Source of the DNA: Candidatus Omnitrophota bacterium
GTDB lineage: Bacteria > Omnitrophota > Gorgyraeia > Gygaellales > Profunditerraquicolaceae
Direction: 5' to 3'
Assembly: GCA_029563245.1 (NCBI GenBank)
Contig: JAKQSG010000052.1
Location: 1 to 26,223 of the forward strand
DNA length: 26,223 nucleotides
Both the position numbers and the translations under genes were made by a program. How positions within the stretch are numbered: the first letter of the stretch is position 1; each line of letters opens with the position of its first letter. Below the pieces are notes generated by a model. That model was not told where the DNA came from, did not search any database, and was given only the letters and a program-made list of their open reading frames with translations. Below are positions 21,931-26,223 of the stretch, piece after piece.

Positions 21931-23319
21931 ATGAAATATATTGATCAGAATAAAATAAATAATTTGCTGGTTAGTGAAGCTAAAGTTGATACTGCCAGGC
22001 TTAATTCCATTTTGAGTAAGGCTAAGGCGCTTAAGAGGCTTAACCTTGAAGAGTCTGCCGCTTTGCTTTCTGTGAGCGATCCAGGGTATATTCAAAGAAT
22101 TTATTCTGCGGCGAGTTTTGTTAAAGATAAAATCTACGGAAGAAGGGTTGTGCTTTTTGCCCCTCTTTATATCAGTAATCTTTGCGGGAATAGTTGTCTG
22201 TATTGCGCTTTTAAATCAGATAACCTTTCGATTAAACGTAAGGCATTAACTCTCCCTGAAATTACAAGCCAGACAGAATTACTCTTGAAGCATGGGCAAA
22301 AAAGGATACTTATGGTTTGCGGAGAGGCTGCCCCTGAAGGTAAGGAGAACGTGGATTATTATGTCGAAGCCGTTCAGTCCATTTACAGCGCTGAAGTCGG
22401 TAAAAATAAGATAAAAAGAGTAAATGTCAATTGTGCGCCTTTGAGTAGAGAGGATTTTAAGAAGCTTAAAAAATCCGGAATAGGCACCTATCAGTTATTC
22501 CAGGAGACTTACCATCAGGAAACCTATCTTTTTATGCATCCGAAGGGGCCCAAGAGCGATCCTGATAACAGGCTTGATGCTATTGACCGCGCATTTTCTG
22601 CCGGAATAGATGATATAGGCATAGGTGTTCTTTACGGTTTATATGATTATAGGTTTGAAACTTTAGGTTTGCTTTCGCATGTCGAGCATATGGAAAGGAG
22701 TTTTAAGGTCGGGCCGCATACTATATCTGTCCCGCGTATTGAACCTGCTGAAGGCGTAGGCCTCTCGCTTAATCCTCCCTATAAATTGTCAGATGAAGAG
22801 TTTAAAAAGGTAGTTGCTATATTGAGGCTTTCAGTTCCTTACACCGGAATTATTATGTCTACTCGCGAAAGTCCGCAAATGCGCGATTTATTACTAAACC
22901 TGGGGGTATCTCAAATTAGCGCGGCATCTCGCACTTCACCCGGAGGGTATTCGGATCTGGAGAAAGAAGATGCCACGGGCCAGTTCTCCTTAAGCGACCA
23001 CCGCAGCCTGGATGAGATAGTTAAAACCCTTATAGGCCATGATTACATACCAAGTTTTTGCGCGGCCTGTTACCGGAAGGAAAGAACAGGTGAGGCTTTT
23101 ATGCAGTTAGCCAAACCCGGTACGATAAAGGGAAAGTGCAGCATGAATGCCTTGATAACGCTTAAGGAATACCTTGATGATTTTGCTTCTAGAGAAGTTA
23201 AAGCTTTGGGTTATAAGCTGATCGAAAGGTATTTTAAGGATTTGGATAAAAAAGACCAGGAAAGATTAAAACTATTTTTTTCGCATGTTGATTCAGGGGT
23301 AAGGGATGAGTATATCTAA
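21931..23319 (+). CDS. hydG: [FeFe] hydrogenase H-cluster maturase HydG (tyrosine lyase)
   Basis: 462 residues. A radical SAM enzyme that cleaves tyrosine to give the CO and cyanide ligands of the H-cluster iron. SAM cluster motif CGNSCLYC at 85-92. The C-terminal auxiliary cluster motif is C377-x2-C380-x22-C403 (CAACYRKERTGEAFM and GKCSMNAL), diagnostic of HydG against ThiH. The ribosome site is weak. The end overlaps the start of hydE by 14 bases, giving translational coupling. Confidence 0.96.
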   Translation: MKYIDQNKINNLLVSEAKVDTARLNSILSKAKALKRLNLEESAALLSVSDPGYIQRIYSAASFVKDKIYGRRVVLFAPLYISNLCGNSCLYCAFKSDNLSIKRKALTLPEITSQTELLLKHGQKRILMVCGEAAPEGKENVDYYVEAVQSIYSAEVGKNKIKRVNVNCAPLSREDFKKLKKSGIGTYQLFQETYHQETYLFMHPKGPKSDPDNRLDAIDRAFSAGIDDIGIGVLYGLYDYRFETLGLLSHVEHMERSFKVGPHTISVPRIEPAEGVGLSLNPPYKLSDEEFKKVVAILRLSVPYTGIIMSTRESPQMRDLLLNLGVSQISAASRTSPGGYSDLEKEDATGQFSLSDHRSLDEIVKTLIGHDYIPSFCAACYRKERTGEAFMQLAKPGTIKGKCSMNALITLKEYLDDFASREVKALGYKLIERYFKDLDKKDQERLKLFFSHVDSGVRDEYI

Positions 23320-24376
23320 TTTTAAAGATTTACTTATTAAAATCCAGAGAGCGGATATTCCAAGCGTAGAGGATTTAACTAAGGTTCTTTCTTGCGGCAA
23401 CCAAGATGAACTGGATAGCCTTTTTTCATCTGCAGAATGGATCAGGCGTAAATTTTGCGGAGAAGGAATATTTTTACGGGGTATTATTGAGTTCTCCAAC
23501 TTTTGCTTACGGGATTGCTTTTATTGCGGACTGAACAAACATAACCTTAAGGTTAAGCGCTATCGAATGGGCAGGGATGAAATTATGAGCAGTGTTGAGT
23601 CTCTGGCAGGAGAAAATATCAGGACTGTAATCCTGCAGTCGGGAGATGATCCGGGGATAGATACTTTATGGTTAAAGGATATAATTTTAGAGATCAAGTC
23701 AAAGTTCGATATGGCAATTACCCTTTCTCTCGGTGAAAGAAGCTTTAAAGATTATAAGATCTGGAGAGATGCTGGGGCTGACAGGTATCTGCTTAAGATA
23801 GAAACCTCAGACAAGGCGCTTTATGAATCCATGCATAATGAAATGAGTTTTAATAATAGGATCAGATGCCTTGATGATTTAAGGGAATTGGGTTATCAGG
23901 TTGGTTCAGGTAATATAATCGGGCTCCCGGGGCAGTCTTTGGAGATAATCGCCGGGGATATTATTTTCTTTAAAGAAAGGGAGCTTGATATGATCGGGAT
24001 AGGCCCATTTATCCCGCACAATGACTCCAGGTTTAACGGAAAGAAAAGAGGCGAGGCGTTACTTACCTTAAAGACAATAGCTTTAACCCGTATTTTAACT
24101 AAAAATGCGCATATTCCGGCGACTACCGCCTTAGGAAGTTTAGATAAGGATTACAGAATTGATGCTTTAGGATACGGAGCAAATGTTCTGATGCCTAATT
24201 TTACCCCGCAGCCATATCGCAAGCTTTATGAGATTTACCCGGGTAAGAAATGCGTTGATGAGCCAATAGGGGCCTGCAACTTTTGCATTGCTGATATGGC
24301 TAAAAGCCTGGGAAGGTTTATAGATTATGGAAGAGGGGATTCGTTAAAAGAAAAGAAGCTTAATTTAAATGTATAA
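23306..24376 (+). CDS. hydE: [FeFe] hydrogenase H-cluster maturase HydE
   Basis: 356-residue radical SAM enzyme needed for the dithiolate bridge of the H-cluster. Cluster motif CLRDCFYC at 67-74 in the context IEFSNFCLRDCFYCGLNK. A second optional cluster site C-x7-C-x2-C (CVDEPIGACNFC) is present near residue 312, as in Thermotoga HydE but not in every homologue. The ATG at 23306 lies inside hydG and is preceded by GTAAGGG. The 3' end overlaps hydF by eight bases. Confidence 0.95.
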   Translation: MSISNFKDLLIKIQRADIPSVEDLTKVLSCGNQDELDSLFSSAEWIRRKFCGEGIFLRGIIEFSNFCLRDCFYCGLNKHNLKVKRYRMGRDEIMSSVESLAGENIRTVILQSGDDPGIDTLWLKDIILEIKSKFDMAITLSLGERSFKDYKIWRDAGADRYLLKIETSDKALYESMHNEMSFNNRIRCLDDLRELGYQVGSGNIIGLPGQSLEIIAGDIIFFKERELDMIGIGPFIPHNDSRFNGKKRGEALLTLKTIALTRILTKNAHIPATTALGSLDKDYRIDALGYGANVLMPNFTPQPYRKLYEIYPGKKCVDEPIGACNFCIADMAKSLGRFIDYGRGDSLKEKKLNLNV

Positions 24377-25559
24377 AACTCCGGCAAGCAACAGGCTGCA
24401 TATAGGTATATTTGGCAAGCGTAATACAGGTAAATCCAGCCTGATTAATGCAATTACAGGGCAGGATACGGCAATTGTTTCGGATCTCGCAGGGACAACT
24501 ACTGACCCGGTCTATAAGGCAATGGAGATTTTGCCTATCGGCCCCTGTATGTTAATTGATACCGCAGGTATTGATGATAAAGGCATTCTGGGGGAGGAGA
24601 GGGTTAAGCGCACGCAGAAGGTTCTACGCAAGACCGATGTTGGGATTATTGTTGTTGAACCGGTAACAGTGCTTGATGGTTTTGAGGAAGAGCTTGTAAC
24701 AACCTTTAGAGCTAAAAAGCTACCGTTTATTTTTGTATTAAATAAGTGCGAGCTTAAAGGAGGCGTATCCAGGGAATATTTATTAAAGCATAAAATCCCG
24801 TTTATTGAAGTTAGCGCTAAATTGAATAAAGGTATAGATGAGTTAAAGCAAAAGATCATGGAGTTGGCTCCATCGCACTGGTCCTGGGTCCCTTTGGTCG
24901 CGGATATTATTGAAGAGAAAGATTTGGTAGTCTTAGTTTGTCCCATCGATAGTGCTATGCCGCAAGGCAGGCTTATATTGCCTCAGGTTCAGGTCATGCG
25001 AGATATCTTAGATAGAAATGCCATAGCGGTTGTTACTAAAGAGACGGAATTGAAGGAGAGTCTTGCTTCTTTAAAGGAGAGACCAAAGTTAGTAATAACT
25101 GATTCGCAGGTATTTGAAATAGTAAGGGATATTTTGCCTGAGGATTATCCGCTTACGTCTTTTTCTATTGTTTTTGCACGGCATAAAGGGGATTTGGATG
25201 TTTTTGTTGACGGTGTATCTGCAATTGAAAGATTAAGAGATGGGGATGAGATTTTGATCGCTGAAGCCTGCACCCATCATGTGCAACCGGAAGATATCGG
25301 CCGCACTAAGATTCCTACCTGGCTTTTAAATTATACCAAGAAAGATTTACACTTTGAGGTTGTCACGGGAGGGGATTTTCCGGAAGACCTAAAGCGTTTT
25401 AAGCTTATTGTCTCTTGCGGTGGCTGCATGGTAAACAGAAGAGAGATTATGCACAGGATAGAAAAGGCAAAGGCGCAGAAAGTGGCGATTACAAACTACG
25501 GCATTTTAATGGCTTATCTCTTTGGAATATTAGATAGAGTCATCGCTCCCTTTAAATAG
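24369..25559 (+). CDS. hydF: [FeFe] hydrogenase maturation GTPase HydF
   Basis: 396 residues. A GTPase scaffold that assembles the 2Fe subcluster and delivers it to HydA. G-domain motifs: Walker A GKRNTGKS (16-23), TTTDPV, DTAGID and NKCE. The C-terminal cluster-binding domain has CTHH (C301, H303) and SCGGC (C350, C353). The family consensus I know is C-x-H-x46-53-H-C-x2-C; here Ser349 stands where the second His is expected. The three cysteines are retained, so cluster binding is plausible. It ends the maturation operon; an inverted repeat begins one base after the stop. Confidence 0.96.
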   Translation: MYKTPASNRLHIGIFGKRNTGKSSLINAITGQDTAIVSDLAGTTTDPVYKAMEILPIGPCMLIDTAGIDDKGILGEERVKRTQKVLRKTDVGIIVVEPVTVLDGFEEELVTTFRAKKLPFIFVLNKCELKGGVSREYLLKHKIPFIEVSAKLNKGIDELKQKIMELAPSHWSWVPLVADIIEEKDLVVLVCPIDSAMPQGRLILPQVQVMRDILDRNAIAVVTKETELKESLASLKERPKLVITDSQVFEIVRDILPEDYPLTSFSIVFARHKGDLDVFVDGVSAIERLRDGDEILIAEACTHHVQPEDIGRTKIPTWLLNYTKKDLHFEVVTGGDFPEDLKRFKLIVSCGGCMVNRREIMHRIEKAKAQKVAITNYGILMAYLFGILDRVIAPFK

Positions 25560-25679
25560 GGGGCGGTTCTTTACATTATAATTCTCTATGCTACAATAAG
25601 TTATGATAACATCAAAGTACACTTTTAAGGTATTGTAAGCTTATGATAGCGAAGAGTTAATAACCAGGAGAACCGCCCC
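25560..25679. repeat. 11-bp inverted repeat flanking the desulforedoxin promoter region
   Basis: GGGGCGGTTCT (25560-25570) is perfectly inverted as AGAACCGCCCC (25669-25679), enclosing 98 AT-rich bases. Inside are GTTATGATAAC (25600-25610) and a related CTTATGATAGC (about 25640-25650). The right arm ends just before the AAAAAGGAGG ribosome site of the next gene. It could be a long-range RNA helix in read-through mRNA from hydF, or the ends of a tiny non-coding element; I see no gene inside. Confidence 0.7.
25570..25597 (+). promoter_or_regulatory. candidate promoter for desulforedoxin
   Basis: TTTACA (25570-25575), 16-base spacer, TACAAT (25592-25597); each box matches consensus at five of six. 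The short palindrome GTTATGATAAC at 25600-25610 would lie on the transcription start and could be an operator. Confidence 0.6.
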
Positions 25680-25695
25680 TAAAAAGGAGGAGTAT

Positions 25696-25824
25696 ATGGC
25701 AAATGTGCAGAAGGTAGGAGAGGTTTATAAATGCAGCGTATGCGGGAACGTGGTGGAGGTAAAAGAGGTTGGAGGCGGAGAATTAGTCTGCTGCGGTAAA
25801 CCGATGGGAAAGATTCAAGGATAA
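25696..25824 (+). CDS. desulforedoxin-type rubredoxin-like protein
   Basis: 42 residues, preceded by AAAAAGGAGG. The iron site is seen as YKCSVCGNVVEV (C13, C16) and VCCGKPM (C32, C33). This is the Fe(Cys)4 signature of desulforedoxin and of the N-terminal domain of desulfoferrodoxin; the length fits free-standing desulforedoxin. It is a small electron carrier of anaerobes, linked to superoxide reduction. No superoxide reductase domain follows in this window. Confidence 0.9.
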   Translation: MANVQKVGEVYKCSVCGNVVEVKEVGGGELVCCGKPMGKIQG

Positions 25825-25855
25825 TTAAAAAATAAGTTTCTTAAAGGTATCAGGT

Positions 25856-25948
25856 ATGGTTATTACATTAAGCGTTTTAATTGGTGCCATTGCAGGATTG
25901 GTAAGCGGCCTGGTTGGTATAGGAGCCGGTTATATGATAATTAAATGA
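25856..25948 (+). CDS. 30-residue glycine-rich membrane peptide
   Basis: A short reading frame MVITLSVLIGAIAGLVSGLV with a further GIGAGYMIIK forms one hydrophobic helix with regularly spaced Gly. It resembles the first helix of TauE/SafE-like permeases but stops after 30 residues. GGTATCAGGT lies upstream. Its stop overlaps the ATG of the next gene (ATGA), which favours real translation. It could be a true small membrane protein or a remnant; function unknown. Confidence 0.5.
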   Translation: MVITLSVLIGAIAGLVSGLVGIGAGYMIIK

Positions 25949-26223
25949 ATAAAGATTCAAGGATATTTGTTACGGGTGCAACGGGTTTTATCGGCAGGGG
26001 TCTCCTCTCAGAGCTTTTTGCCCAAGGTTACAAGAATATTACTGTTTTGGCCAGGCCGACATCAAATTTAGGCTTACTGAAGAATAAAGATATAAGAATT
26101 ATTCTTGGGGATGTCACCGATAAAGTTTCACTTGATAAGATTAAAGAAGGCTATGATATTGTTTTTCATTGCGCGGGTTTTGTTAATGATGGCAACGAAA
26201 AGGTTCTGGGCAATGTTAATGTC
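25945..26223 (+). CDS. NAD-dependent epimerase/dehydratase, extended SDR (3' truncated by window edge)
   Basis: First 93 residues of an extended short-chain dehydrogenase. The Rossmann motif TGATGFIG is at residues 10-17, with LARP at the second strand, LGDVTD (about 59-64) for adenine contact, and FHCAG near residue 78. Substrate (nucleotide sugar, dihydroflavonol-like or other) cannot be told from this part; the catalytic YxxxK lies beyond the window. The start overlaps the preceding stop by four bases. Confidence 0.9.
   Translation, partial: MNKDSRIFVTGATGFIGRGLLSELFAQGYKNITVLARPTSNLGLLKNKDIRIILGDVTDKVSLDKIKEGYDIVFHCAGFVNDGNEKVLGNVNV

Noticed and set aside
25560..25679. Inverted repeat as an intrinsic terminator of the hydF operon
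   Set aside because: The loop is 98 bases and no T-run follows the right arm.

Overview
The window looks like a piece of an uncultured anaerobic bacterium, most likely of the Omnitrophota (former OP3). This placement is an inference. It rests on the secreted-protein motif TTYYPSPYG (seen at 1553-1996), a short Cys/His protein of a kind I associate with that group, strictly anaerobic metabolism ([FeFe] hydrogenases, sulfide-type Thi4, desulforedoxin) and moderately AT-rich DNA. No rRNA or marker gene is present to prove it. All genes are on the + strand and densely packed.

Layout. (1) 1-1490: the 3' part of a first [FeFe] hydrogenase catalytic subunit and a small secreted EF-hand-like protein. 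(2) 1516-8508: an expanded His-Xaa-Ser (Hxs) peptide-modification locus. It starts at a consensus promoter that lies almost on the first start codon. It encodes a secreted Cys-rich protein, HxsD, a small HxsD-like paralogue, the radical SAM maturase HxsB, a secreted coiled-coil protein, the His-Xaa-Ser repeat protein HxsA, two tandem radical SAM proteins (the second HxsC-like) and an A24 prepilin-type peptidase. This is the best candidate in the window for an incompletely described system. (3) 8623-9620: promoter, TPP riboswitch and terminator controlling a Thi4-type thiazole synthase. (4) 9612-14570: a trehalose operon with an apparently leaderless mRNA: a membrane-sensor/HAMP/trehalose-6-phosphate synthase fusion, trehalose phosphatase, DUF5752 and TreT-type trehalose synthase. 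(5) 14591-16385: a DUF134 regulator, DUF318/ArsP-like permease and CxxC thioredoxin-like protein behind a promoter overlaid by a 20-bp perfect palindrome. (6) 16424-17013: cold-shock protein with a terminator-like leader, and a 59-residue Cys/His protein. (7) 17113-25559: a near-complete [FeFe] hydrogenase locus: four NADH/ferredoxin-type hydrogenase subunits (HndABCD/HydCBA type), a TM1266-type regulator behind a structured leader, and the three H-cluster maturases HydG, HydE and HydF. (8) 25560-26223: an intergenic inverted repeat, desulforedoxin, a 30-residue membrane peptide and the start of an extended SDR/epimerase.

How the parts fit: the hydrogenase subunits and maturases form a self-contained module for H2 turnover linked to NAD(P)H and possibly ferredoxin. 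Thi4, trehalose synthesis, the permease/thioredoxin pair, Csp and desulforedoxin supply a cofactor and stress protection. The Hxs locus probably makes a radical-SAM-modified, exported histidine-rich peptide or surface protein; its product and purpose cannot be read from the sequence.
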